A stretch of DNA of 64,000 bases from positions 4,286,001 through 4,350,000 of the forward strand of contig NC_014391.1 in assembly GCF_000145235.1 (NCBI RefSeq), in the 5' to 3' direction. Positions 42,201-46,651 of this stretch are shown piece by piece. Position 1 is the first letter of the stretch. Every line of letters begins with the position of its first letter. This stretch comes from Micromonospora aurantiaca ATCC 27029 (GTDB lineage Bacteria; Actinomycetota; Actinomycetes; Mycobacteriales; Micromonosporaceae). The notes below the pieces were generated by a model, which was not told the origin of the DNA, made no database searches, and saw nothing but the letters and a program-made list of their open reading frames with translations. Both the position numbers and the translations under genes were made by a program.

Positions 42201-44281
42201 ACTCCGACGTCGACATGGCCTCGGTCCGCGACGCCGACAGCGACGTCGACATGGCCTCGGTCCGCGACGCCGACAGCGACGTCGACATGGCCTCGGTCCG
42301 CGACAGCGACTCCGACGTGGACATGACGGACTTCTCGCCGACCACCGAGACGTTCGCCGGGGTGGCGCCCGAGGCGGTGGCGAAGACCACCGCGGAGACG
42401 CCGACCGTGGGTGACCCGATCGACGTCACCACCGGCCGGATGATTCTCACCCACACCGACGCCGTGATGCCGGGGCTCACGCTGGAGCGGACCTACCGCT
42501 CCGACTACCGGTGGGGCCGGTCGTTCGGCCGGGCCTGGGCCTCCACGCTCGACCAGCGGATCATCGTCGACGGCGAGCAGGTCCGGTACCTGGCCGCCGA
42601 CGGCTCGCTGCTCACCTACCCGCTACCGGCGGAGGGTGAGGTGGCGCAGCCGGAGACCGGCCGGACGCTGCCGCTGCGCCGACTGGTGGGCGGCGGGTGG
42701 CTGCTGACCGATCCGACGTCCGGCCGCAGCCTGCTGTTCGCCGCGGCGTCGCGCACCGAGTCGCTGCTCACCGACGTCACCGACGGCGGCGTCCGCTGGA
42801 CGATCCACCGCGACCGCCGGGGTACGCCGACGCAGCTGCTGTCGTCCACCGGGGCCACCATCGCGTTCACCTCGTCCGCCGGACTGGTCACGATGGTCTC
42901 GCTGCCCAACGCGGCGGGTGACCTGATGGCGGCGTCGCAGTTCGGCTACGACGGCGACCTCAACCTGATCGAGGTGACGAACTCCTCGGGCGACCCCGAG
43001 CGCTTCACGTACGCCGACGGGCGGCTGGTGCGATGGGAGGACCGCAACGGCGAGTGGTACACGTACACCTACGACGAGGCCGGCCGGTGCGTCGCCACCG
43101 ACGGCAAGGGCGGCTACCTGCGCTACCGGTTCGACTACCAGCCGGGCCGTACGGTGGTGACCGACTCGCTCGGCGCGGTGCGCGTATACGAGCTCAACGA
43201 CCGATTCCAGGTGGTCGCGGAGACCGACGCGCTCGGCGCGACCACGCGTAACGTCTGGGACGAGGCGTACCGCCTGCGGTCCACGACCGACCCGCTGGGC
43301 CGCACCACCGCGAGCGAGTACGACGCGTACGGGCGGCTGGTCGCGGTCACCCGGCCGGACGGCAGCCGGTCCGTCACCACGTACGACGAACTCGGTCGCG
43401 CGGTGTCCTGGACCGACTTCGACGGCAGCACCCGCAACCGCCAGTTCGGCCCGGACGGCCTGCTGATCGCCGAGGTGGACGCCTCCGGTGAGGTGGTCCG
43501 GTACGAGCAGCCGGCCGCCGACGGCCGGGGCACGACCACCCACGTCGGACCGACCGCCGTCGTGCACGACCCGGCCCGGCAGATCACCGCGGTGAGCACC
43601 GGGCAGGGCGAGACGGAGTACACCTACGACGCGCTCGGCCGCCTGTTCAGCATCCAGGACGACACCGGTCTCACCGAGTTCGGCTGGACGCTGGAGGGTG
43701 ACCTGGCCTGGCGGGAGAACCCGGACGGTTCGGTCGAGGAGTTCCTCTACGACGGCGAGGGCAACCTGGTCGAGTGGGTCGACGCCACGGGCCGCCGGAC
43801 GATCCGCGAGTACGGCGCGTTCGACCTGGTCACGGCCGAGATCGACGACGAGGGCAACCGCACCGAGTACGCGTACGACACCGAGCTGCGGCTGGTGCGT
43901 GTCACCAACCCGGCGGGTGCGACGTGGAGCTACACGTACGACCCGAACGGGCGGATGGTGTCCGAGACCGACTTCGACGGCCGCACCCAGCGGTACGTCT
44001 ACGACGCCGCCGGGCAGCTCGTCGAGCGCACCGACGCGGCCGGCGAGGTCACGCACTACACGTACGACCTGCTCGGCCGGGTGGTGGAACGGCGCACCGG
44101 CGAGTCGGTGACGCGCATCGCGTACGACGCTGCGGGCCGGGTCGTCCCGGCCGAGGACGGCGGCTCGCAGGCCCGGCTGGAGCACGACGCCGCCGGCCGG
44201 GTGGCGAGCGGCGCCACAATGTCCACCTCGTCCGGCGGTTCCCTGCCGGAACCGCACACCGCTCCAGTACCCCGGCGGTGA
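24275..44281 (+). CDS. Giant 6,668-aa T7SS-linked polymorphic toxin with RHS modules and a papain-like toxin domain
   Basis: Residues 1-290 are a helical WXG100/CpnT-like head (FHIPNDPQWQWAYDLILVAV, GSLSGPAMDAFQQYQVGI). Residues ~298-826 are low-complexity Gly/Gln/Thr/Pro. HEVMHYLGAKE at 1001 and HEIGHFLGLRDEY at 1843 are two zinc-metalloprotease motifs with Met-turn-like VMG and SLMAT. Poly-Pro lies at ~1098-1150. Residues ~1185-1625 resemble a GT-B glycosyltransferase (GVGHQAATVAMLDGLA, LVVTEGANTWQEALAEG), and ~1930-2365 another sugar-transfer-like fold with QDFDMG. An Asp/Ser-rich spacer lies near 2615-2705, beta-rich repeats at ~2714-4480 and a coiled coil at ~3735-3890. RHS module 1 begins at 4512 and ends in a core near 5355-5412; the papain-like domain follows at ~5760-5945, Asp-rich repeats at ~5965-6018 and a truncated second RHS from 6045 to the end. 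No frameshift is seen across 20 kb. Confidence 0.92.
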   Translation: MPDFHIPNDPQWQWAYDLILVAVGEEYPKADPAALRAMGDELYALSSTILNGMGATANLGYGLAGSLSGPAMDAFQQYQVGITKNVPAGGNIALALGGSAYNFALDSENTQYNIVIAAFTQVVEIAIALASGFGAAAVPALIRIGQEIVGALISLFRQRLRNMLMRLAWEAFQEGLEELWQSAAAQVTQIIEGNRKSLDYKDLAMAFAGGAFIGAGVSGVQMIGGKFFPKINNSVLSREGLSALAETLFEGLFTMMVGGGGFNPWATMTSSMIGGMAHHYATVVGQSYGPGAGAGAPPPTIETKNLTTTAPTPPPTAVDGPPVPPPAGSSAGPGSQGGGPGPQPSGGPVAGGGAGQGSGPGDTGGQGPAHQGSGDQGPGNQGTGQGSAGSTAPGSQPPGGQTAGGQTAGGQTAGAQTPGGQTSGGQSAGGQTAGGQTAGGQTPDTQTPGGQTAGGQTPGGQTAGGQTAGGPTADGQAAGGQVRDGSQAGVSNGSTSPDGVGGQTPSGPGTAGPGAGADPRGVGGVATGPGPAAGGEATAPRADSTGTPGGNPASTGTGTPTTGTPAAGADVAAPYGGGLPGFDTPTSSGGTAGADTPAPVTSPATTAGPVAVPADPAPSTATPSAGTPATTTPGTATPGTAAPTTTVTASTTAPPTAVTPSTAAPSTGTGTPSASTPSTSPPTSAPSTGTSTTSTPATGTPSSSSTTSGQPTAPPRGVAGAAPPPPMAPVDGISVDGPAVVASPATDPGVGTPSTGEQAVAVPGPTTDAASSDVHSDASVDATADTVAEHATDTSAVGTAPTPDGPTAGQGDTAEPTPDGSRSVQAPPLAVADPATPSRAERSPQFRQAKASAEPKRLRTERYVPWKDTVVPGTHLLRGEITTIDFTTREFTADGRDYRSFDVHLDLVSKNDQMSPRELRDFAETVQRTVDDMVNGRYTLPDGRLLHIDLVVDTPPWRDGMTRDWQADPRRNPPVEVTSETGVSTDQHLWNTGDRLSVMVHEVMHYLGAKEGHQAPEHLFTTVDRPGVMGVDVGALPTSSEQAATSTGPVDYLTAQDLATIHDAALTAGPVRDLPVPQTAHDQTPDPRPNPQIPSRAPAPPPPPPPPPGVTGMPPPPPPPPPPGMPGMLPPPPPPGMPPPPGMPPPPSAGPTTQAVDLTPTDLSPATLRHRDPRPSPTPVGQRLNEKYGVVHVVDQGSPGVGHQAATVAMLDGLAATGYRGTVVLTYPGNKTPFYAEQLGRQEEFETPAGSYDLFHREWTGHRGGMDVVMRPQGPPGTNEKAWKTTDWPGAPRAKAWQVDRQKGFREQKIREQGNTQSLRMDELATRLLPEGDVLTVLPAVDVPKNDDGSEWTAEQKREWFQQAWAGPLRDAARGRDHDVVTLQPFLWDQFPRQVRSTTGTVEAELDETSTGVPSYRRPPPSTRPAARDVITATGIPGADDLATVVDDDATDVVLVYYGDTPDTPPHQEVVDRLAAAARPGRKTVVLVLGNDERVLTTSNADVHVAALPRVTPEQMAGLRDRATLVVTEGANTWQEALAEGRPTLSVTGSEGDTRPWRNEPASVRNDDAARGGHDRLVVASEYLRHGGDPATVRDFVQDDDGGVRTYFDGWRDALGQTGSDQVDQALATVTGLPLDPDARPRTDAAPGAPPADSTLRVPGVLPDRFPTPKTRDEIARARAEQHDTAPRRIANTSAYDVIDRGLHPDTRVPDVVARSYEQAGLTVPAGDRPRLRLDAVDNRIAYDHRVLDLGDRNVQDFTVKVFLDPRDDAAADARPDVETRVRDAVDAIYNQGFRIGADQLNVTVEFVTRPSEAHAVVALHGSPSPTTQTTWSTHSSDFDLAHEIGHFLGLRDEYSVADRALDGTFVQGDNSLMATTTRQPGNDPRLLARNVHRIAGQQRDVLSPDRGGLPPRTAPVRFEPVRVPGGRNARFDELTRHTRDVGPGNYRKETADLKDDGAPIGFVVNSMLPADDVDQIPEVVRAVTEGLAPGTTVAFVFGVNTTAEVPDLAFRDAVARAARLAESLDVPVAVNGYAVGTKNGKFPYGRTRNQVLRDPDTVAAIQGLAQGGPDGEARRYPYVSIQDFDMGARTTSDGTHVFDRIDSRTRFDPDATGPQDEPPARPMMISGGYRVGDTEELIRRTRERLERRARDHRARIAGLPAGSERTTEQQKLAAVHNGLAKLDTQAGRDAFVRDFTTAVDEDMRSRDRQASVHPMLPYSPEPNLFVDGLLTLGRPEVRFGDAGAEFLLLAESLHRAYGEELAVAHGAATPAGLPADVLTVDVQVDSQNNRHPDRDLAFMTDFVGAATPTDLSRLAADFAVGNFLPQSHAVPTNVNRQLFYTEGTGFKEYRAELRRPDLAAPKPFAAPTDVGPGPSWTWQQTLTPQQLRQLGAQPHNRYVTAVSLPAPDTTTAPDVPPEFDPDLDPARPARTVGLPDSQRLVAAHLVATSNDSGTIQQEFAAATAVADRGGLDRQSGSLYDAIAAALPDGDADALRMSTLHAGRDTMSLDEAAAMRQRNPYDNGHFVRAVLAPDPGGRRRDTPVDDAERQRSANAHDVVEFAAARGTQVHLVVYDDPAGTPRDYPVVGARPRGRLELLRTIDPSGHVTYARHVPPPSAPASDTDSDSDSDSGGFDLFGDDDGYGGFDGGFDDDRSDDSDDGLATSTPADDPATRSAADDTTTAEETAAEETTAAEDTAGGTSSATGTTSALPSPDAVRRGLPSYLRESRTLGLAEQLRATENAALGAALRTLDPGLSDDVVAAVEADSRDDVDQFLGEGRPYPVTIDGHPAELRVTAVLDWDALTVDRAHDDPRKVSAKNRENLTHTLRHNRDRRVEPKVTVTAIPGVVVGVGGSVPTAPTTEHSAAHKDTYTSTTTVKVTGLTEVTVPIRFVARLVRPGRPAAEPVETSGSVALAVHTGLRTADATAPAAADRALGAPVPARFGVESVRSRPADPGATFFDQVEAILAEDGMADLVRIGAPGRPVMQKLLSDATFSGSLPAMVVTDPANVHDGWVRSGSLPRAARSGWRRFFPGRARQVEVRLVARHVEEVERVDGLTHVDTSALAAESTSAAATKRQWGLWGLAGAGVDAAPLSLVVGPRIGGGRERGATRTITERTGGKQTVTGTAPGVRYRVEYGVQVRVLGRAPRMLSGSVDALQWTTGDRLPGTALDPDGREWRGRRGTDRTHFAPTRIERGESFGGAYLTRVGDRSLYETVADAVRSVPGHDRFRLATRDETLRHFGDQQLADGLTPELQAALTRATDLRTQLSPDQLRHLADRIVGPGLKIPLIRTGTFHDHVTVVTIKGSLGEVSDGDLLDHDKIGTAAKRTARSTVTSARDDSRSAELSLEPRILGPLGQAASTLLGGPRAAVTWGTTDESAVTGGQSTESDHGPALDDEGKPTGVRLREFAATLDLTVTTTSTVRVNQAGRQLSFGAYGRDVPTVVAASEQRPRTHRLDVRMLVPESRVSRQRPGAEPSPVPRDVETMAYPPPLSRMTGGPHDLDGRRVESFVGADRLQDAVVETLREASRDDVYAVEDGRISTVVADELSPERLTGDAELFSRPLALSNLWHGRRAADARADVRVRLRPTNPAVLDGAEFARVKRTFASGTARKTTDARAIEVSVSGTGVASVSGPVADHGGSTGRPGGAVILSVTPWRRAWGRISERSASGVSKLRLGGGRAERELLVRVDVEAEVVAEARHDSNLRPLGRWPGTPARRAGRRLTLPGAVVMRMTPAELKRLQDRDRARRHGTADVRLHLRHAENAETLRAEQREQLARMAREQATELGNLLRRQHTDLRDVQAYVDRVRRDRRISPAGRQLADDYLADLQERHRREREDLAAAHEAATDALRTAQERERAEQAEQQQRERDLVREAQQRQNEDAAGPGAPAHAAQPEFRAGPERSLGIGGVTTHIDLTDRIPHLRRALARESSEELAQAILPSTRDRGPDDPVRGLGSTGFLGAAHLHLADALNGGRSETVRLERRFRGATYDVTLTAEPVGEPSFTGIDLVDELSVTDRAVVGEAQTRTTSRTAAQVTLTGRAQGTETDRVQDDATRTTGHGPASGTVAAGLTGTAALGNQATKAIERTGRTYEQSLTVSGPVPTYRGAVRLTVTVTGRGLPEGGVSVHAVHDVTTYSATEGRKLAPSGPVTLVAAGQTTDEGRRRWREEAGFDRLPEPGRFAVEDVLVDLPGLHDAARQALVASGAAPGRDVDAALRDTLTVSRIKALPAMLNGAFPLPMPAGLGRDLFLDARLVARPKLLRADATVKIGGSAKRAADTEYEQTAGRSFALKTAGPLVVGGVGHPGGASRVGERQDFAAVNAATLVEQQLYRTDPGAQVKDEGKVSVSTTGKPARRTDPDDKLTAAVEYDVEFRFVARSRDAAGRHRAGTEVRVPGGFVVRLDEAAARDVIGRDLSPGLRASALAVADAAKKLSAAAARLDGLASRTDADADAAAEAEQSVTEAENAWWDAYRAHEAEVAPPPPAPAPPVDVPAAEVATPTAQAPVVGDPVDVTTGRVLYTEVDARLPGLTLERTHRSDYRWGRCFGPTWASTLDQRVVTDDTYARFLAADGSIHTYPMPAEGDEALPVAGPGGPLRRLTGGGWLLTEPGRSLLFAPADAHGDSWLTDVVTDRTGWRIERSADGTPGLLLSASGPVVVPHLTGGLVVGAHVRAADGTVHLPSFGYDDRRRLVEVRNSSGHETRLRYDDAGRLVRWQDRNGEWFGYDYDEAGRCVRAGGGGDVLRYSLRYDDGVTHVTNSLGEVTRYEFDERHLVTAIVDPLGGTVRQEWDAAHRLLSRTDPLGRVTRFDHEARTLTLPDGSTHPVPPRPPAHADDIEFDALGRVRATRAPDGAVTTYGWTAEGDLAWRVRPDGSTQRWFYDGEGNLVDVIDASGRAVSFEYGPFDLPTARVDQAGNRTEFTYDTELRLVGVTNPAGRTWHYEYDAAGRLCGQTDFDGRTQRYEHDEAGRLVAHTDAAGTVTRYRWDARGRVVERRVGDAVTRVEYDADGHVAAVLSPDAQVRFTRDAEGRVLSETINGRTVRTSYTASGTVEARTTPSGRSSRWTFDAAGRPESLTAGEHLLGFTHDDAGREIGRTVGGLVALRQTFDAAGRLTGQHIADAAERRYTYDAADRVTAIADSLAGDQSFTADDTGRIRAVDGDVPQRYDYDEAGNLVGAGGGRWEFTGTMLVRSDDATFSYDAKGRLTGRVDDAGAWRFEWDAEDRMVLAVTPGGDRWRYRYDGFGRRIAKQRLGDGDRVLEEVSFAWSGDLMLEQTHRDAAGATTTTTWDYRPDAAVPVAQTDDGTLRAVITDTIGTPTHLVEPGGGLRWWSRGDLWGRGADRTATPLAFPGQYVDAETGLHYNRFRYYDPATGRYVSPDPLGLSGGPNPTAYVSNPLTVADPLGLTSCTPAPTTPHPLAAVEPALAAPSDQTPSSLPTNAAPPPPSALYGMPTWVREARRNPDGTVTYEYVERDTPSPPPLSTPVGQVTAQAQAWFDTVGFASQTTLADTSSTAYQSYQSIRSDLYASTGHRPRTGPRSNRDGHFNEPMVGNRPYNNAEGTGLGDRIGAEADGGRRTAGQIANYLRGFTALDSITSAAGREFATVVTFAEQARGYAQERHEAANALQEIHSLARSERAQHYWENVGHWYGPARRGYASEEDYVPPSQRPRPDQLITGTRRPQRTTTHAFAVDGEPSGSRDRSDRSRSPRDRSRPSGSSHRRGRRQEYGFQGQQTGPVSIGTASAATQADTTTPLAEQLAAAQGDPQAQNRILDTFRDALSRDVPLSNGSTLQIMAANSHGGTANTAADLETLNDADRRHLRQIHQSRDAGNQNDCITLTMAVDSYKQSGLITQIPSQTQPRELSDLQKQYPGRTTEEVGTLQGLVDALGAMPNGTNGIVGFRTGGPGTVGHVVNVSKDSRGRVTFEDSQVPGLATLPQIGPDGSVVLIRTSDPVPGPSSDVDMASVRDADSDVDMASVRDADSDVDMASVRDADSDVDMASVRDSDSDVDMTDFSPTTETFAGVAPEAVAKTTAETPTVGDPIDVTTGRMILTHTDAVMPGLTLERTYRSDYRWGRSFGRAWASTLDQRIIVDGEQVRYLAADGSLLTYPLPAEGEVAQPETGRTLPLRRLVGGGWLLTDPTSGRSLLFAAASRTESLLTDVTDGGVRWTIHRDRRGTPTQLLSSTGATIAFTSSAGLVTMVSLPNAAGDLMAASQFGYDGDLNLIEVTNSSGDPERFTYADGRLVRWEDRNGEWYTYTYDEAGRCVATDGKGGYLRYRFDYQPGRTVVTDSLGAVRVYELNDRFQVVAETDALGATTRNVWDEAYRLRSTTDPLGRTTASEYDAYGRLVAVTRPDGSRSVTTYDELGRAVSWTDFDGSTRNRQFGPDGLLIAEVDASGEVVRYEQPAADGRGTTTHVGPTAVVHDPARQITAVSTGQGETEYTYDALGRLFSIQDDTGLTEFGWTLEGDLAWRENPDGSVEEFLYDGEGNLVEWVDATGRRTIREYGAFDLVTAEIDDEGNRTEYAYDTELRLVRVTNPAGATWSYTYDPNGRMVSETDFDGRTQRYVYDAAGQLVERTDAAGEVTHYTYDLLGRVVERRTGESVTRIAYDAAGRVVPAEDGGSQARLEHDAAGRVASGATMSTSSGGSLPEPHTAPVPRR
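25469..25715 (+). repeat. 15-bp tandem repeat coding Gly-Gly-Gln-Thr-(Ala/Pro)
   Basis: About sixteen degenerate pentapeptide units of the form GGQTA or GGQTP, with the DNA alternating between ggccaaactgcgggc and ggtcagaccgcgggc types. Several neighbours are identical at DNA level, a sign of recent slippage. It lies in the flexible linker after the toxin head and probably varies in copy number between strains. Confidence 0.85.
37808..40510 (+). other. RHS module 1 of the giant toxin: DUF6531-like start, YD repeats and complete RHS core
   Basis: It begins VVGDPVDVTTGRVLYTEVD and LERTHRSDYRWGRCFGPTWA (DUF6531-like entry strand), passes through many YD repeats (YDDAGRLVRWQDRNGEWFGY, YDEAGRCVRAG) and closes with the RHS-associated core GLHYNRFRYYDPATGRYVSP followed by DPLGLSGGPNPTAYVS. 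Known RHS proteins of this type form a closed barrel and cleave themselves after the DPxGL core to release the C-terminal toxin. Confidence 0.9.
41563..42110 (+). other. Predicted papain-fold (Tox-PL-like) toxin domain inside the giant protein
   Basis: The segment has a candidate catalytic triad in the order of papain-fold toxins: Cys5841 in NQNDCITLTMAVDSYK, His5917 in GTVGHVVNVSKD and Asp5933 in RVTFEDSQ. The order C, then GH with a hydrophobic strand, then D before S/Q, fits the Tox-PL group, whose known relatives are deamidases or proteases acting on host or competitor proteins. It lies after RHS core 1. The ~340 residues between core and domain (including VGNRPYNNAEGTGLGDRIGA) are unassigned and may hold another activity. 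Confidence 0.6.
42167..42328 (+). repeat. 36-bp tandem repeat, four full units plus a partial, coding a 12-residue Asp-rich motif
   Basis: The unit reads SDVDMASVRDAD, repeated four times with only a few base changes, then SDVDMTD. It bridges the papain-like domain and RHS module 2. The near identity implies recent expansion. The acidic DxDxD-like spacing could bind calcium, as in secreted repeat proteins, but this is only a suggestion. Confidence 0.9.
42407..44281 (+). other. RHS module 2 of the giant toxin, truncated before its core
   Basis: A second DUF6531-like start (VGDPIDVTTGRMILTHTD, LERTYRSDYRWGRSFGRAWA) and YD repeats run parallel to module 1 to about the level of its base 39385, then end in AGRVASGATMSTSSGG and a stop. 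No DPxGL core, no toxin tip and no frameshifted continuation are seen. The two modules are similar at DNA level but clearly diverged, so the duplication is not brand new. Confidence 0.85.
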
Positions 44282-44288
44282 CCCGCCG

Positions 44289-44320
44289 CCCGCCCCGGCC
44301 GTCACGGCGGCCGGGGCGGG
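44289..44320 (+). terminator. Strong GC hairpin just after the giant toxin
   Basis: A perfect 13-bp stem (CCCGCCCCGGCCG with its complement) and a 6-nt loop begin 8 nt after the stop codon. There is no U-tract, as is common for actinobacterial hairpins. It probably ends or reduces transcription between the toxin and the downstream immunity-type genes, or protects the 3' end of the long mRNA. Confidence 0.7.
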
Positions 44321-44359
44321 CATCCCGTCAGACGAACCACGACAGAGAAGGACTACCCG

Positions 44360-44683
44360 ATGAACGCCGACGACGCCCGCACCCGGGCGCAGACCGCGCT
44401 GCGCCGGCTGGAGAACCCGGAGCAGCCGCTGACGCTGCTCGCCCCGGACGCACCGGCCGAGTACGAGTGGTGCTGGGTGTACCCGTTCAACACGGTCCGG
44501 GCCACCGAGACCGGCGACATCATGGACACGCTCGCGGTGGGCCCGCTGGTCGTGCCGAAGAACGGCGCCGAGCCGTGGGTGGCGCCGTCCGGTCCGCCGC
44601 TGGAGCGCTGGCTCAACGAGTACGCCGCGCGGGAGGGACTGCCTCCGGTGCCGGTCCCGGCCGCACCGGACCCGTTCGCCTGA
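44360..44683 (+). CDS. Imm35/YrhB-like candidate immunity protein
   Basis: 107 aa, ATG with AGAAGGA about 7 nt upstream. The pattern YEWCWVYPFNTVRATETGD, then LAVGPLVVPKNGAEPWVAPS and LERWLNEYA, follows the YrhB/Imm35 fold: an aromatic strand with xWxxxY, a GxxPLxV strand for the pocket and a final helix. Members are small cytosolic proteins found in polymorphic-toxin immunity loci. Placed directly after the toxin gene, it is the first candidate to neutralise the papain-like domain. It follows the hairpin, so it may also have its own promoter, though none was recognised. Family match is by eye; the pairing is inference. Confidence 0.7.
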   Translation: MNADDARTRAQTALRRLENPEQPLTLLAPDAPAEYEWCWVYPFNTVRATETGDIMDTLAVGPLVVPKNGAEPWVAPSGPPLERWLNEYAAREGLPPVPVPAAPDPFA

Positions 44684-44745
44684 GCCGGACGGACGGCCCG
44701 CCGTGACCGTACCGTCGCGGCGGGCCGCCGCCACCTGGAGGAACC

Positions 44746-45111
44746 ATGACCCACAGCGCCGAGCCGCTCGACGTGCTGCTGCACCGGATGATGCGCGGCG
44801 ACGCCGCGATCGAGCAGGTCCAGTCCGCGCTGCGCGCCTCCCCGCTCGACCTCGCGATGAACGGCGACGGCCGTCCCCTCGTCGTCCGCTCCTTCGACGA
44901 CCTGCCGTGCGTGGTCGTGGCCACCTCGGCCGACGAGCGCGCCCGCACCTTCGCGCCCGGGTGGCGCCGGGTCGAGGCGGCCGAGCTGGCCGAGCTGCTT
45001 CCGGACGGCATCGACGTCCTGGTCGACCCGAACCGCCCCGAGCCGGTACGGCTGGCCGCCGCGATCGTCTGGCACGCCCTCCGGTTCGCCGACGAGGACA
45101 CGGACGGATGA
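44746..45111 (+). CDS. SseB-domain-like protein, first of two
   Basis: 121 aa, ATG with GGAGG 6 nt upstream. The stretch SPLDLAMNGDGRPLVVRSFDDLPCVVVATS followed by GWRRVEAAELAELLPDGIDVLVDPN is characteristic of the SseB N-terminal domain, a small alpha/beta fold named from a type III secretion enhancer and frequent near WXG100 and toxin genes of actinobacteria. It overlaps the next gene by 4 nt (ATGA), so the two are coupled. Biological role is unknown; a toxin-neutralising or chaperone role is suggested only by context. Confidence 0.75.
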   Translation: MTHSAEPLDVLLHRMMRGDAAIEQVQSALRASPLDLAMNGDGRPLVVRSFDDLPCVVVATSADERARTFAPGWRRVEAAELAELLPDGIDVLVDPNRPEPVRLAAAIVWHALRFADEDTDG

Positions 45112-45608
45112 GCGACGACGAGTTCCTGTTCCTGCTCGACCCGCAGTGGCCGGCAGGCGAGGACGACGAACCGCCGTTCGAGGCGGTCGTCGGGGTGTGG
45201 CAGGTCGGCGCGGACGGCGAGGTGGGCGAGTTCCGGCGCAACCCGGACTACCGCCCGCACTTCCCGGACTCCCCCACCGACCCGGTCGACGCGCTGCTGC
45301 GCCTGGTCGCGGCCGGTGCGGCGCAGCCGGCTCACCTGCGGTCGGTGCTGCGCGCGTCCCCCCTGCACCTGGCCGTGAACGGCGACGGGCGGCCGCTCGT
45401 CGTCAGCGCCCCCGACGACGAGCGGTGCGTGGTGGTCGCCACCGGCGAACCCCACCGGGAGCCGGTGCCGGCGCCCGGGTGGCGGCTGCTGGACCTGGCG
45501 GAACTGGCCCGGGTGGCCGGTGACGGTGACGTGCTCGTCAACCCGGGCGGCCCGGCGCCCGCCCGGCTGGCCGCCGCCTTCCTGCACGAGACGGCGGCGA
45601 CGCGATGA
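45108..45608 (+). CDS. SseB-domain-like protein, second of two
   Basis: 166 aa. After a ~75-residue acidic and aromatic leader (EFLFLLDPQWPAGEDDEPPF, VVGVWQVGADGEVGEFRRNP) comes a domain parallel to the upstream gene: ASPLHLAVNGDGRPLVVSAP, then PGWRLLDLAELARVAGDGDV and LVNPGGPAPARLAAAFLHE. The pair arose by duplication, with this copy gaining or keeping the leader. Start and stop both overlap neighbours by 4 nt. Confidence 0.75.
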   Translation: MSDDEFLFLLDPQWPAGEDDEPPFEAVVGVWQVGADGEVGEFRRNPDYRPHFPDSPTDPVDALLRLVAAGAAQPAHLRSVLRASPLHLAVNGDGRPLVVSAPDDERCVVVATGEPHREPVPAPGWRLLDLAELARVAGDGDVLVNPGGPAPARLAAAFLHETAATR

Positions 45609-46525
45609 GCACCGGTCTGCTGCACCTGCTCTGCCTGCGTGCCGCGGGCCGGATCCCGGACGGCGACCTCGCCGGCCTGCGTGGCCTGCTCGCCCACGGC
45701 GACCACGGCGCCTGCGCCGCACGGCTGCTCGGCGCGTTCCCGCAGTCAGCGGCGGAGATCGCGGTGCTCACCGCGCTGCTGCCCCCGGAGACGCCGCTGC
45801 TGCCCGAACCGGCTGCGGACGAGAACGTGGACGCCGAACCGACGGCCCTGTTCGTCCCGTTCCCGCCGGCCGACCTGCCGCTGTACGCGACGGCCGCGCC
45901 GCCGGTGGTGGACGAGACAGCCGGTGGCACCGTGGACGACCTCGACCGGGCCCTGCTCGACGTGCTGGACCCGGCGCGCACCGCCGGGGTGTGGCGCTGC
46001 TGGCGGATCACCCGGGGGCCGGACGGCACCGTCGACGCCGTGCGGGTCTACCTGGTCGAGGCGACGGCGCCCGACGACGAACTGCCCGCGATCGCCGACC
46101 GGGGGCAGCAGGCCCTCGCCGACGCCGGGCACGCCGCGCCGGTCGAGGTGTACCGGCCCGACCTGCCGCTGCCCGCGTACCAGTGGGCGGCCCGGTCCCG
46201 GTCCGCGCTGATCTGGGCTCCTCAGCCGCCCGGCGAGGTGCACCTGGCCGCCGACGGGGACGCCCGGCTCCCGGTCGACGACGACGAGATCGCGGCGTTC
46301 GTCACCCACCTGCGGTCGGCGCCCGCCCTGACCGCGCACCTGTGCACCGACGGCACCTGGGTCTGGCCGGCCGACGTGGCCGACCGGCTGCTCGACGAGG
46401 GCGCGCTGGCCGACGAGGGTCTGCTGCGGCACCTGCGGCGGAGCCGGGCCGACCCGCCCGCGCCCGCCGACGCGGTCGCCGTCCACCGGGCGTTCGCCGC
46501 CCTGGTACGCGCGAGGGCGCTCTGA
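45605..46525 (+). CDS. Hypothetical protein, paralogue of the 46652-47614 product
   Basis: 306 aa, ATG overlapping the previous stop by 4 nt. The N-terminus (STGLLHLLCLRAAGRIPDGD LAG in outline) is a short helical domain. The middle has VWRCWRITRG and VEVYRPDLPLPAYQWAARSR, and the C-terminal ~100 residues contain HLCTDGTWVWPADVADRLLD. These three landmarks recur in the same order in the gene at 46652-47614 (VALWRGWRLAP, VEVYRPGDKLPPYAAAARRS, YRTDGRWLWPESVAYYL). No known fold was recognised. Duplicated, small, soluble proteins next to a polymorphic toxin are often immunity or accessory proteins. Confidence 0.7.
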   Translation: MSTGLLHLLCLRAAGRIPDGDLAGLRGLLAHGDHGACAARLLGAFPQSAAEIAVLTALLPPETPLLPEPAADENVDAEPTALFVPFPPADLPLYATAAPPVVDETAGGTVDDLDRALLDVLDPARTAGVWRCWRITRGPDGTVDAVRVYLVEATAPDDELPAIADRGQQALADAGHAAPVEVYRPDLPLPAYQWAARSRSALIWAPQPPGEVHLAADGDARLPVDDDEIAAFVTHLRSAPALTAHLCTDGTWVWPADVADRLLDEGALADEGLLRHLRRSRADPPAPADAVAVHRAFAALVRARAL

Positions 46526-46651
46526 CCGGTGCACGAACGCCTCGGGTCGCGGTGTCCTTCGGGCACGAGCCCCGGCGCTGCGCGGCGCTCCCGTCGGCCG
46601 CCGTGGTCGAATGCGCCGACGCCCGCCGACGAGGACGCGAGGAGGCCGGGA

